A DNA stretch of 64,000 nucleotides from Phalacrocorax aristotelis (lineage: Eukaryota; Chordata; Aves; Suliformes; Phalacrocoracidae): the NCBI RefSeq assembly GCF_949628215.1, contig NC_134286.1, positions 1,054,001 to 1,118,000 on the forward strand, in the 5' to 3' direction. The position numbers and the translations under genes are program-made. Under the pieces are notes generated by a model. That model was not told where the DNA came from and made no database searches. It saw only the letters and a program-made list of their open reading frames with translations. Of this stretch, positions 26,901 through 40,688 are shown piece by piece; within the stretch, counting starts at the first letter, position 1, and each line of letters starts with the position of its first letter.

Positions 26901-27153
26901 GGAAGCAGCGCCCACGAAGAGCCCAACGCAAACTTGGCGAGGCTTTACAGGGAAACAGGAACCTCCTGCTGTGCAGAGCCTGAGCAGACAGGCCAGGCGG
27001 GCACCAGGGTGTTTGTCTCTTCAGGTAGACACAAAGGTAACGAGGACAGAGTGTTTTAACAGACAGGCAGACATTTGTTGTCGTAGGAAAGAACCAGATG
27101 GTTTAGTCCAGCTAAAAATCTCGGACCACAAAGAAAATTGAACCAACATTTAT

Positions 27154-27171
27154 ACACACACACACACACAC
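27154..27171. repeat. (AC)9 microsatellite
   Basis: Nine perfect AC dinucleotides preceded by TAT and followed by TAATTA. Confidence 0.95.
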
Positions 27172-29624
27172 TAATTACCAGGAATGTTAGCACATCATAT
27201 GAGTTCCCTAGACTGAAAATACTACACGCTGCATGTTGCTAGGCACCTTGCTTTGGGAACTGCTGCCTGAAAGCCCAGCCAGCTTCAGCAAATTAAAGAA
27301 AGGCAAAATCGTATTTAATCACAATGGTGACCAAGTTCACAGTCAGGATCCAAAAGAGCAAAGGCTAAAATATAGACTGAAAAAAATCTTCCAGGAGAGA
27401 ACAGACATTCTGGGGCAAGATTTGAGTTTTTTTTTTTTCTTGTTCAAAAGAGGAACCACAACCAAAGCAAAATTATCACGTCAACTTCCAGCCCTAGGAG
27501 TGAGCCCCAGGGCAGAAGCCAGCTCTTCTCAGCAGAGAGCAAGAAATGAAAGCACACCCCCTAATCCCAAGAAGAGGTCCCCAGAACACATCTGAAACCT
27601 GTTCTTGGAGACATGGGGGAACACAACTGGTGTCTGAATTTCTGTCACCCAGTTGTACCTGGGCTTATGCTTCACAGTGCCTGGCTTTCTCTAAACCAAA
27701 GATGTTTTCCCAAAATACCTTTTGATACATATCGTGACAATAAGACACAGAGGAATCTGGCTTAGCATCTGTTCTCTTAAGGGAAGCTTATCATCTCTCC
27801 TGCAGGGCAGGAGACCAACTCAGGAAATTGGGGAAGATGCATAAAAAAAACCCAAACCCACAAACAGAAGTAGCCACTTTGTGGCAATGAGGTCACCTTC
27901 TCCAGGAGCTGGATGCTGTGGGTCTGGGCGCCGTGGGTCTGGCCATCTGCTGCAGCTGGTGGGAGGAAAGCAGGGTGCTGAGCCAAAGGAGCTCTAGGGA
28001 GCAGGCTCCTAGAAGTAAGCCCTGGGTGACGAGGTGATGAACTGCAGCTTGCTCGGGGGACACACACAGCCAGCACCACCCCACCTGGCAGGGTCACTGG
28101 CTTCAATAAGCTTTGATTTCTTCTATCGCATTACTCAACAGCATCCACAGTCCCTTGTGGGATCCCAGTCATCGGCCAGCAGTTTGTAACCTAAAAGCAC
28201 GTATAAACTTTGAAAAAAAAGTTCTGGTTTTTTAAAGCAGCAAGCCCTAATTAGCCATCTCATCCACTGTCAGCCATCCTGACAGTAACAGCGCTGTGCA
28301 TTCCCCGGGCTATGTGTGTGCTTAACCCTGCTAAACCCCAGGAAGGATTGCTGTGCGTTCAGGCAACATATGGAGCACTCTCATCAGCTTCATCTCACAC
28401 AGGATAAAGATCCCTGGGGGTTACCTCTCACCAGAAGTCCCCTTTAACTCTGGAGTGTGCTGGAGAGAGGAGAAGAGGAGCAATTCTGGGATTTGGGGAA
28501 AGTTGTTCCTTCCTACAAAGCCCTGGCTTTAGCCTCAGAGCCCTGAGGCATCTCTCCAAACACAAGGAGTGCAGCCTGGATAAGAGGCTGTGAATAATCT
28601 TATTTAGCTGATATTTTTCTGAATTTATCAACTTTTAACTTTTTGATCACCTTCCTGAGTAAGTACAAACACTGTAAATTATAAAACTCTCGAAAGCAGG
28701 ACCTGGCAACATGCACTAAAGGAGCTGTCAGGAGTGTCATTCCAACTCGAGATGATGGCAGATCCAAAGCATTTTTAATAATTGATGATTGTTATATCTA
28801 TCTAAAAGGAAAAAGGAGAAAAAAAGTAGAAGCACACAATGAGAATCGTGTGTTTTGCTTTTACAACACACTTTAGATGAAAGCTTTGTAGCTTTTCATA
28901 CAAAATGAAATGAAGAAAGCTTTTTCTCACTTGTGTTCATGTAACACGAAGGAAGCACTCTACCAAAAGATTAACAGAAAGACCTGATCCCACATCCAGA
29001 AACTCAAAAAATACCCTGGAGGCAGATAAAATAGGGTCATATGCTGTAGGCATTAACGCAGCCAATAACTTTTATTCCAGGACCATTGGTATTCAATACA
29101 CGATGCTCTGTGTGATTGGGCTATAAGATTATCCCCTGTGGGTCTCATTCTCAGGCAGCGAGAGGCAGAGGTGATACTTTGTGAATGCCAGGTTATAGCA
29201 GCAGCTGCCGGGAGGCTGGCTGGGTGCTTGGGCGCCTGGTCCCACCGCGCTGGTCTGGGCATGGCTGGCTCAGGCGCATCTCCGGAAAACCTCGCTGGGA
29301 CCTCTGCTTAGCTGTGGTACAGCAGGCTGCGGTGAAGACTCTGTTAATTCAGCCACACAGCCCAGGAAACATTTTGTTCCTTTCCTGAAAGCTGTGGAAA
29401 CAGGTGACGACCTATAGTAATGTATTCATGGTCTGATTCTGCCACCTTGCCATACGCACCGAGCCATGCCTTGCTCCCCATACAGGGCACTTGTGTGGAG
29501 TGAGTGGTTGACTCTGACCCTTGTCGCTATTAGGTAGAAGAAGAGAAAGAAAGGTTAATGGCAAGAAATAGCAGTATTCATCACTTAAAGCATTCACAAA
29601 ACTTCTGCAAATATTAAGTAGTTA

Positions 29625-29656
29625 CTCACAATATTGAAGGTGAGCAGTATTGTGAG
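29625..29656. repeat. Short inverted repeat
   Basis: Arms ctcacaata (29625-29633) and tattgtgag (29648-29656) are exact complements around a 14-nt loop. Small and possibly chance. Confidence 0.5.
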
Positions 29657-32600
29657 GTAGGGGTTTGAGCTCTAGCCTACTCCTTCAGAAAAGCTTTACC
29701 AGGACATCCATTCAAATTATTTAAGTCTTCAGCTTTCAGATGCTAAAACGGGTGAGAAGATGGGATTTTGATCAATGTGATAAGGGAAACCAGCAAGGTG
29801 AGGAAGCGAGCGAAGTCTTGGCGTGGGAGCCCACACAGCTTCCCTTGTGGTGTGCCACAGGGCTGAGCCCCGCTCCCGGCAGCCGCTGGGCCCCGTCCTT
29901 CCCCGGCGCCCCCGTTTCCCTCTCTACTGCGACCTGTGCAGAGACTTGCCTTCAGCTCCTTCCCCCATCTCATGCTCACGCTTTTTTCCCAAATAAATCC
30001 GAGCGAGCCACGCTACAATGAGCAGAAAGGACCCGTGACCACTTTTACTTGTTACATGTCTTTTGGAATTGACACTCTTGAAAAGCTCCTTGGTCTGGTT
30101 CTTCTTCAAACGGGGCTTTGCCTGGGGCTGTGCGGGGCTCTGATACTGTGTCTGAGGGGCTCCCTAATAAGCTGATCGTAAAAAAGATCCCAAAGCTCGG
30201 GAGGATTCAGGACTTTGCCAGGTTTTGTTTCCAGCTGTGAGGTGAGGTGGTTGCACTAGCTGCACCCCACTGCTCACCCTGGGGGAGCAGTTTTCCAGAA
30301 ACGTGCTGGGCGATGAGCTGAGGGAAGTGCAATACCAGCCTGGAGGCATCAGGCCGTCCCCCTCCACGTCCAGGTTTAGCACCACTGAACCACATCCCCT
30401 GTTCTCGAGGCAGGGTTAAGGTAAATGACCCCTGTGCCAGGAGCGCGCAGAACAGCGGAGACGTGCGCGCGAGTCTGTCAGAGGCACTGAAAGTCCCCCC
30501 GTGGACCCCGGCTGTTTTTCCGTCAGGCTTGCTGCACTGACAGGAGAAGTTTTCTTTGTCTTCTCAAGATGTTTCTGAATGAAGCAGCCCGTGCGGGGTG
30601 CCTCACCAAAGCTGCTGCAGGCCCCTGGGGCCAGGCTGACCCCACCACAACAGCAGTCCCACTGCCAGCTGCCTTTGTGCCACAGCAGGCAAGTCTCACT
30701 GCCTTCGCTTTTCCTCCTCTTCACTGGCGTTAACAGTGTGACTCAGCCACCCTGAGTGCTGGGAGGAAAGCTGGAACGTGGCACACAAGCCTCTTTCTCC
30801 TGTGGTCCCAGACAGCCACACGCCCTTTCCCTTCATCCTGGTCCTCCTGAATTAGTCCAACCTCTGTATCTCAGCATCGTTCCTTCACTCCTGTGACAAA
30901 GAGGGACATTACTCTACTTTTCTATTCCTCCACTGACTTTTTAAAGTTGTCACTTTATACATTATTCTCACAAGACTAAGCCAACACCTTCTTTTCTGAT
31001 ACTTTCTGCATAGCACTATGATCTTAGCATCCTTTCTTCTGTCGGCTCATGGAAACAAACCTTGCATACCTTGCTCTTTCCATATAAAAATTGCTGAGTC
31101 TTGTGATTTCAAGACTAATGTAGAGGACTCAGGAACAAGTGGACGAAAGACAGGATGCCCACCCATGAGAAGAAATTGAGAAAAAAGATGGCATGTTGTT
31201 CAAAACAGCCTTTAGAGCGGCGTTGAAACTCTGGAAGACGTGTTAATGACAGGGAAAAATATCTGTGGGATTAATCTGTTTTAACTTCCCCAGGGCAAGA
31301 GTTTTCCAGTCGTGGGCTTCTGTGTATATTTAGGTGCACTATTACTACTAACAAGTCATAAGCTGGAGAAGAGAGACGTTATGTCAGAGGACAAAAACTG
31401 ACACCCTCAACATTTGGTTCAACTTCACCGGAAATTTGTCACCTACCTTGTCTTTTTTGGAAGAGTCCAAAGTTTTAAGTTCAGTGTATCAGTGGTATTT
31501 GGCTACTCTCTGCTTTGGCTGACCGTTGCAATTTAGCCGTCAAGGCCTATTTTTAGTCATATGAATGACGAAGGACTTTTGGAGTGGATCCTGAAACGTC
31601 CTGAGACTCAACAAGAATGTGATAGTGGCACTCAGCGGAGCTTGCTTGCAAGTACTTTGTTTGTTCATTCGCACAGTGCCTTTTTATCCCAGTGTTTGTG
31701 GTGAGTCACATTTCCTCTGCCCACGGTTTCCTTGTAAAAAGTAGCATAATAATGAGGTACTCTTTTGCTAACTTAGTATGCAGCGTAGGTCCAGGAAGTT
31801 AAGCTTTTCTATTGATTGTTTTCTATGGTTGTGAGTACAAAAGCCCCTGCCAAAGTCCTCTCTGCCAGGCTGGCTGGTTCAGATCTGTCAGTGAAGTGCT
31901 TTGAACATAATTGCTCCACTTCCTTTGCTGATCTCTGCTATCACTTCTGGGAACTCAGGCTCGGTGTAGTTATCCAGCTGGGCTGCATTAGGAACTCGAG
32001 GTCAGGCTACCTTATCTTATTTATTTTAATGTGTTCTTTTAACTTAGATACAGAACTCCTCAGATGTGTATTATGTCTGAGGCCCAAGCGATCTCTGCCA
32101 AGGCGGTAGGCAAAGCTCCAGAATTACAGCACTGGCGTTAGCAACGAGTGGTTTAAACTGAGGCACACCCCTGAAAAAGGATGGTTGTATGGCTTATCGG
32201 GACCTTGGGTTTCTTGAATTGCAGGTGAGCTTTCAGGGACATGCACGCACATGCACAAGCAATGTCTTACCGTATATTGATAATCTCATCTCCTATCACA
32301 GATGGCTAAAATGTTCCAAATAGGTGCCCAAGTTCGTATTGTATTTCTCAAGTCTCAAGTTATATTTTGATATGATTTTGCAAATTCTCTGAGAAATCAT
32401 TCTTCACTCATACTGCTACAGCACGACTGAAAACCAGCGTTTTTATAAAAGGGCTGTGTATGATAGCCTTTATCCTACTTTCCATTGCCAAAGCAGCTTG
32501 AAAACAAATATTGTTGCCCAGCTTGGGTCACAATTTGGAGGACAATACAACATCCCTTGCTGGCTATTTCTGCTCCCGTACCAGACACCTTGGGGGAAGG

Positions 32601-35600
32601 CAGCGAGGGGACCACTTCTGGCTGGGGTAGCACCAAGTCAACTACTTGAACATCTTATTGGTCCCATAACCTGCTGCCATGTGGATGATGTAATGCTTGA
32701 CATTTATTTTGACTGATTTTGCGGTGTTGTTTCAGTCTTGCCCGTGTCTAATCTCAGCCAGTGATGGCTCCTCAAATGCCGTTTCAATCAGGCTCTAGGC
32801 AGTACTTTCAGTACCCCTTGGTGAGTCACGAGGCAGAGCTGTAGCGACAGGTTATTTTAAAGCATCCTGCATCTGTCTGGCCTTCCGACAAGGTAGGCAG
32901 GTTTCAGCGCCGCTTTTTCATCCGGCGTGTTGATAACTCTTCCACCAGACCCTTTGGAGTGGCCGCCGTGAGGGGGCAGGGGGCACCAGGCCCGCTGACC
33001 ACCTCCCCTGGGACGAGCGTGCCCAGCAGCGAGCGGGCATCCCTGGCCCTGTGGGCCGTGCTCAGCAGAGCTCCAGGAAGGCAGTGCCTGGCCCCGGATA
33101 GAGTTGCTAATCTCTGATAGCTTTTCTCATTTTTGTGCCTCTTTACTCTCTCCTTGCTCTTTCGTCTCTTGCAGAACAGGAGGAAAGGCAACCAGTAATA
33201 CGTGCTGGTGAAGAAAAATACGGTCAAAGTGCAGCTCCCACAACAACACACCTGTGAAAGCAACACACTGGAACAGAGACCAGACAGCCTGTAGTTTAAT
33301 ATTATCCTGTGGCAGGATCAGAGCTAATTCTAAACTTGTTGATAAAGTTACCAGAAATCTGCCCCTCGTACTGTGGAAATCCAGACAAGCTATTTTCCCC
33401 GGATGTATTTATCCTTTACCTGAGGAAACTCTTCTCATGCACCCTCCTTGTTTCTTCTTGCCAGGTGTCCCAGCGCCCCCAGCTCTGCCAGCCGTGGGCT
33501 GCACTTGCACAACTCAGAATTTCTTCCAGCTGATGCCGGTGGCAGGCAAGGCAGGAGTTGGGGCCCTCACGCTGTTGTGGTGCTTACGGCGCGGGCACCG
33601 TGAGCCCCCAGACCTAGGGCCCTGCTGGAGCCAGTGCCCACCCATTCGACGTCTGGGGGGAGGGAGCAGTGGAGAGCAAGTGCTGAGGGTTGGGTCCTCG
33701 CCTCCCTGTCTCCAAGAGCACATATTCCAGGCGTTGCTCTTCCGTCTAAAAAACCGTCTTCCAGCCTAGCCCATAGCTGTGGCTCAGTGACCGCAGGTGC
33801 CGGGAGGTGGGAGAGGTGCAGGTTGCGAAAGCCACCCCCAGCCAGGCAAAGAACAGCCAAGGCCCCCCCAACGCAGGGAGTGCAGGCAGGGACCGCGACG
33901 CCCCGTCCTGCCGGCAGCCGCTCGCACTCGCCCCGTGAGGGCTGCCACGGCTGGGCACGGCTCCCCTTGCTTCTGGAGGAGTGGGAAATGGCTTTTGTTA
34001 CAAAAGGCTTGGACCTGAGCAGGAAGCTACAGGAGTAACAACAATCTTGGATGCTTTTTCATTAACAGTGAGTTCTCAAAGCCACTTTGATATGATCCTC
34101 GGAGCATTTTTCCTCCCTTTTGGACTCTGTTCACTTTAAACACAAATATGATTTCGTGGAACATTTTTTTTACCGTCTTGCCTCTGACACCTTTTGTTTT
34201 TTCTCGTTGCCACAGTGCTCTGACACACGCAACAGAACAGCGGGTGGGTGCCGCAGGCAAAGCCAGGCAGCAAGAGGGACCCTCGCTCTTCCCTGCTGAG
34301 CCGTTCACAGCCCCGGGACGCTCCAGGGAGTTCTCTCCACCCTAAAAACAAATAGAACATTTGGACCAAGTTGAAAAGTTAGAATGTAACACAAACGGTT
34401 GTCTGAAGGAGGGATAATGGAAAAAAAAGAAAGCAGCTTCTTTCTGTCTCAACATGCTGCAAGAAAACTTTATTAATACGGTCCTTTACTAGGAGTACCC
34501 TAGTAGATGTACAGGAGCATTACTGGGAACATCCTGAAACTCATTATTCTGTCCAAAGATGCTGGCTGTTGTGCTTCTCGGTGGCTCTGATTCAGAACCC
34601 ATCATTAATTGTCAGTATCTCAGCTCTGGGTTTCATGGAAGCTCTTATGCAGATGAGACCTGCTATATTTTCACGCTTATTTAATGCAAAACTTCCATTA
34701 GGAAATAAGGTGCTAAGTGAGATTTGAATCAGCAGGGCAAAGCCTACGGAAGTTACTTCCAAGCCACGGCAGGCCGGTCAGAAACGTCCGAACTGGCAGT
34801 GACCGGGGCCATCAGTTTGCCTCACTTGAAAAATCCATTCCACACCTCATTGAAATACTCTGGAATAAAGCAAACCACAGAGAAACCGCTGCATTTCAGC
34901 AAATGGACAGAGGTGAAACAGTGAAGTGCCGTTGTAGAAGCAAAACAAATGAGCAGTGTTGGTAATGCTGATCTTATAAGGAATTACAAGACCTTCCATA
35001 ACGTCAGGACCTCAGTGTGGCACATTCCAGCTGAAAAACAGACTCCAGTCTTCCAGGCCTTTGGATTTATGGTGGGGGAGAGATGAGACGTGACATAGCA
35101 CGTGTTGTGTGCCACCCTCCAGGCCCTCAGGCCTTCGAGGGTTGCCAGCAGCCCGGTCCCCTCCTGGCTGTCCATCGTGCCTCCCCTTGCAGCGTCTCTG
35201 CTTCCGCAGACATGCTCTCACATCTTCCTTCGCAGAGGCGCACGCAGGAACGGTACCTTGCCGATGAACAGCCTGTGGGATTTTAAGCCATCAATGGGAC
35301 AGCCTTACACCGGATTTCTGAGAGATGAATGTCAATACAAACCCCATCTACTCTTGTCCACTTCTTGTCAGAATATTAAAAATGAAGATGAATAGGGACA
35401 GTTTAAGGGTCAGCGCAGATGCACCAGATGAGGATTTTCTACTTGATAAAATAGAGATTTTTTTTCTCTTAAAAAAAAAAAAAGAATTACTTTCATTTTG
35501 CCATGTAAAATATTGGGTCCACCCCTCCTCACCTTATCAGACACCAGTCTCTGTGCAGATAATGGCATCATGAGAACGCCTCTCTTGCAAAGAAAAAATC

Positions 35601-35629
35601 ATCAACAAGGTCCAAATCTGGAATCTGAG

Positions 35630-35845
35630 TCGGTGATCAAAAATTCAAAAAATGGACAAAGCTGCAGTAGAAGTAAAGTCGCTATTAGTTTTGCCAGCGT
35701 CATCATCACACGATTAGCTAATAATTACACCACTGGCAAGTTTATCTCCTGCACAATGAGCACGGGATTATTTAGTAATAGCAATAATCCTAAACTGAGT
35801 CTAAATTTAGGTTACCAATCTGACATGTTGACAGTAATGGCTTTG
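35630..35845. other. Conserved-element-like block
   Basis: Repeat-free, balanced sequence with gattagctaataattacac, ctattagttttg and attatttagtaatagcaataat. No coding signature. Candidate enhancer by texture only. Confidence 0.3.
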
Positions 35846-38800
35846 GGAGGTGGAGAGCCTTACAAGTGAATCCTCAGATTTCTTCTTGTCACAGTTAAAG
35901 GCAAAATGAGGGTGACCCTCCATGGATGGAAATATTTCCCCATTCCTCTTGCTTACAGATACCTCTCGCTTTCTACCTCTCCCTGTTTTTCAAAATAAAG
36001 GCATTTGGCCCTGATTAAGAGAGAGCCATAATGCTTTGCGCTTTAATGGTGCTGTGAAGTGAACCCAGTGAAGTGGTACAGTTCTAATAGCTCAGGATGT
36101 GACTAATTCCCCCTAGCCCGTGGCATTGCATCCTGCACCGGGAGAATGTGAGGACACCTACGCCGCCTTTCTCTCCACGGTGGGGGCAAGTCACAGAGCA
36201 CACACGCTGCCTCCTGTGCCAGATGCTCGATGCAGACCTGCCTGAAATCAGCAAGGGCTTTTCCATTGAATTTAAGGACCTTTGAGTCGGGTTACGGAGG
36301 AAGGAAATGAAACAGCTTTTGTTGCTTTTAGCTTTTGCTAAAGGAGGAAAACACATCCCTGTAAAGCAGCGTCATTTTTAGACCTCTGGGGCTTTTTACA
36401 AGTAGTATATAGAAAAGAAATCAGGTTGCTGCTGCAGGATTATGTGATATGGCACAGACTATTCGCACAAAAAAAAGACAGTTCCGTATTAAAAGAAGTT
36501 ATTTGGTGCCAAACTTGCTTTACCTGTTTCTCAGAATGACGGGTGTTTCTGTTGTGCCGCAAGACAACACCATTCTTCACTGAGCTTTCCAACAGAGGGG
36601 AAAAAAAAATATTTTCACACAACCTCTCTTACAGAGGTCTTGCTCTGGTTTCACAGCACATTTCACACCATCATATGCTATTAAACCTCTGTCAGATGCT
36701 ATGAGCCACCGAGGCAAACCCAGGCACGCAGGTCGGTATCCAGGATGGCAGCCGCTGCTTTCAGGGTAAAACAAAGACAAGGGCTGCCTTCCCTGCTGCA
36801 CCAGCTCAGCCTGAGTGGCGGGGGGGAGGTGTTGGAAAGCTGGCGTCCTTGTTCCCTGCCCAGCCCTGGCTGGAGCGTGGGCAGCCTGGGCTGCAGGACG
36901 CCGGCACTGGGCGCCCGCACCGTGCTCACGCTCAGCTCCTTGTACAGCCGGCACCCTCTGCGCTGGGAGGCGTGGGGTGCAGCAGGGGGCCAGCTGTGCT
37001 GCTCTCTGTCTCCTGGGCAACTCCCCCTGCTTGTACAGCATTCCGTCCTTCTGAAAGGGTTTTGCACCGATGTCATACGGAAGGGGACTGACCTTTATGC
37101 TGCCCGAACCACCTTCTGGGACAGACTGGACAGAATGCCTTGGCTGTGGTACTGTGGGGTGCTTACCCCCATTGTCTAGTGCTTATATTCACCTCACTGT
37201 ATTCAGTGACTTAAAATATTTACACAAACATCGGACCCTTCTCCAGAACGGGGAGTCTTCTGACCCTTCTGGAGCTGCATCCAGCTGATCAGAGCTGGTT
37301 AAATGATTTGCAGCTGCAAAGGTCCTTACTCCGTTTGCAAAGTTTCTTCAAAAGGAGAGATATAAGAAATGGCTACCCAGAAATGACAATAAAATGTTAT
37401 TTTCTTTTGGTATGGTTGCCTATTTTTAACACTTTGAACACTGAAGGGTTGTTCAAATGTAGATGTAGGGCGCTATATATTTGGCATATTGCTTTTTGTT
37501 ATCCGTAGGTGCGGACCTGGGAACGGGTGTAGCAACTTCAGTAACCAGGTTACCTGCCTCAGACCTTGGTGCCGTGCTTCCAGCTTTGCCCGATCACACT
37601 GCAGTGTTGCTACCAAGCAGTTACTCCCCCCAAAATAGACTTCATTAACCAGTTTCAAAGAGTGACAGAGATGTAACAGCCTCAGCGGTGCACGTTTCCT
37701 ACCCTATTTGCTTGGTGGCAGGTGAGGGAGAGCGTGAGGTCCCCAGCGAGGGGAGGGGGACCCATGAGAGGGCTGAGGATCCTGGCGGGAGCGCTTGGGA
37801 GGAATGCACAAGAAATCAGGCTGTGCTTCTGCTCATGGAAGTGTTTATTGGAGAATAGTAGGAGTTAAGTTCAAGTTAGGTGTGCCCCTGCTCCTGTCTG
37901 GATTGAGGCATCCAGGTGAAGAGAAGTGAGACCGACTTTTACTGCATGGAGCTGCAATGAAATGCAAGGGGATGAAAGGTCATTTATAGCCGGCACACGT
38001 CCGCAGCTGACTCCTCATCTGGGTAATCATAGCTCCGCTTTTACAAAGGCCTTTTCATGCTGCAAGATGTCAAAACAAATGCAGACGTACGGTTTGGTCG
38101 TGGTTTTGAGGCTGTCGGGAGCAGCAGTCTATGCTTTCCTGTTAATTCTCGTGCACGTAATCAAGAGGGGATATCTCCCTTCCAAAACTTTAACATTCAT
38201 TATGTCTTTTCCAATAAAAGCCACAGGAGAGAGAGGGTCCTAAACCAGATATTTTATTTGGCTGTTATTAGTCCCAAAAAAGCATCAGTGAATAGAATCT
38301 TGTTGTATTACAACCATATGGAAATTTTAACAGAGCTCATATTAAAGCAAGAGCATCCAGCAGAAGGTTGCACATAATGATGATGAAGTTCACCAGACTT
38401 TTACACAAATGTAAGCTTTTGACAGTTACCTCAAGGGAAAAATATTTTTTAAAGGCAGCTCAACATTGCCAGACTGCAGATTCTCACTGAAGAAAGCACT
38501 GCTTGCGTAAGGGTTAGCATAGGGGGTGTGTTAGGACTCCAGCATCAGCTTTCTGGGAGCAAACTGTCCCCTAGAGAAACCTTGCCAGGCGAGGGATGTC
38601 TCTGCCGCCCACTGCTGCTGCACAGGCAGATGGTGGATTTGACCTTGCATCCCTCCATGCAAAGGCTGAAGGAAGCCGGACCCAGCTTGCTGTCCTGTTA
38701 AAAAGCTGAGCAGCAAGAACAGACTCTGTTTCTTTGATTTGTTCCAGAGTGATGAGTTCCAGCGGTTCTCTGGGCATGCACTGGGATATACATGCAAACC

Positions 38801-40682
38801 GCATTATTTAATTTCATTGAATTTTTCCAGTGTAAAAAGAAGAACATTCGAATGAGAAGATGTTTCATTAAATTACTCACCTTAACAATGTTGTATTTGG
38901 GTTTGTGGTTTGCTTGTTTTAACAAGAATAATTTTCTTTATAGAAACCTTCCAGACAGTTACTTTATGAACATGACATTTGCAGTGGTATAAATTCCAAG
39001 TTTTCCAGACAGTAGAAAACCCCAACTTAGTAGTAATATCAGGTTTATGCTGTTATTTATGTCTAACATACAATGAAAGACTCGGATGTCTGCCTCCACT
39101 GTGCCGGTTCCATTCAGGTCTCCACTTACCCTTCTTTATTAGTGTAAACAAAATAAAGGCTCACATGATAAAGCCCACAGGAGAAAGCCTGTTCAACACA
39201 TTTCTTGTAGGTGAATCGGAGAAGACATCTGAGTCTGGGGTGCTCGTTCTCCAAGGAGATTTTCCCTCATTCATTTTCCTCCCCTAAGTGCATCCTTCTG
39301 CAGAGCAATTCCTGCAGACGTGGTAGGGACGAATGACCACTGCTTTAAGAGGGGAGCATTCACTTGAAGCGCTACCATTGCAAATGCCAGTGTGTTTTGC
39401 AGTATCTCAAGCCACGTGAGGTCTCTGTTCCTTGTCTGGTGTCCTTTCCCTTCCCACAACTGTCTTAGGAAGAAGCAAGATTTGCATTACACCTCTCTTT
39501 CCTCAGCTTCACAGTCTCCTTTTTAGGTGCAAATACATTCTCAGGTCACACGTCAACAGTTTTGACCCTATCAAAGCATCTTGATTTCCAAACTTAAATA
39601 GTCTCTCACTCAGATTGGCAACTGGAGCAAACTGCCGGTCTTCAGTGGAAATGCCAAGCTGTAGACGTGTAATTAGTATTGTTTTGCCTAGGAAGGAGGA
39701 AACTAATCTTCCTTTCGCTGATTTGAGGCTAAACCCTTTGCCATCACAAGGCCAAACCAGCACTGAATGGTCACAAATAAGGAAATTGGCTATTCTTTCC
39801 GAGGAAGAGAAAAACGCAGCTTTAGTGACTTTTCAGAGCCATTAGTTTGAAGCTGGCCACATGCTCCCACTTGATATGTGTCACTGCTGATCCAAATCCA
39901 GCTCTGAGCTCCCACTGTGATCCATCAGAGCAGCAGCTGCCTGCACCGGCTGTCCAGGCACCGCGGGGCCCGTGCCCACGAGCCAAGGCATCTCAGCTAT
40001 TTTGTTAGGTATGGAGAGCCCATGCTCAAAACAGTATCAACGCTGCTGAAAGCACTCGGCCACCACCAAGAGCAGCAGGAATGCAGGCATCAGTATTTGA
40101 GGCAATTGCTGTGGCACATTATCAAATGCTCAGCTTTATTGAGCGGGGGAGTGTATAAAGGTTTACAAATGACCTCCTTTATCTAGTGCCAACTCTTCCT
40201 GCCCCCTGCCTTTTGGTTTTAGAAGCTGCAGATCTGTTCCCAACGCTGGAGTTACAATGCAGGTTCCACCTCAGGCGAAGCAGGGTGCCCCGCTCAGCAG
40301 CTGCCAAGCAGCTATCGCTGCTGCCCGGCGGGTTACTGCCAGGACAGACAGGCTGACACCCGGGGAAGGGCTGCCAGTCTGACAACGAAGCCATGAGGGA
40401 CACAGTTCCTGAGGGCTAGTAAAAAATAAGATATTATTGAAACTGAAAATAATTTAAACTTTTCTCTAAAATGTCAATTAACAATGTTAAAACACAGCAA
40501 TAATCACTTTTCTTAGGAAATATAATGATGTGAGACACTTTTGAGGGAAAGCCTAGAGACGATAACAAAGCCCTACGTGTATCAGCAGAGCAGGTACCTA
40601 CGGGCCAACACCCCTCTTGGCTCCACATACAGCCTGGCAAGGCAATTCAGACTTCACCACCTCTGAGTGCTCACATGTTCTT

Positions 40683-40688
40683 TTTATT
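40683..40688 (-). terminator. Nearest canonical AATAAA downstream of GPR83
   Basis: Reading down the minus strand from the stop at 42076, this is the first AATAAA I find, about 1.4 kb downstream. Either the 3' UTR is long or a variant hexamer nearer the stop is used. Confidence 0.25.

Noticed and set aside
26697-26983. 95-codon frame starting MASHQRRRR with a good start context and a CRE-like site just before it
   Set aside because: Suggestive, but only moderately CpG-rich, no recognisable protein, and no clear donor within a plausible first exon.
33254-33769. 171-codon plus-strand frame
   Set aside because: No recognisable family and no supporting signals.
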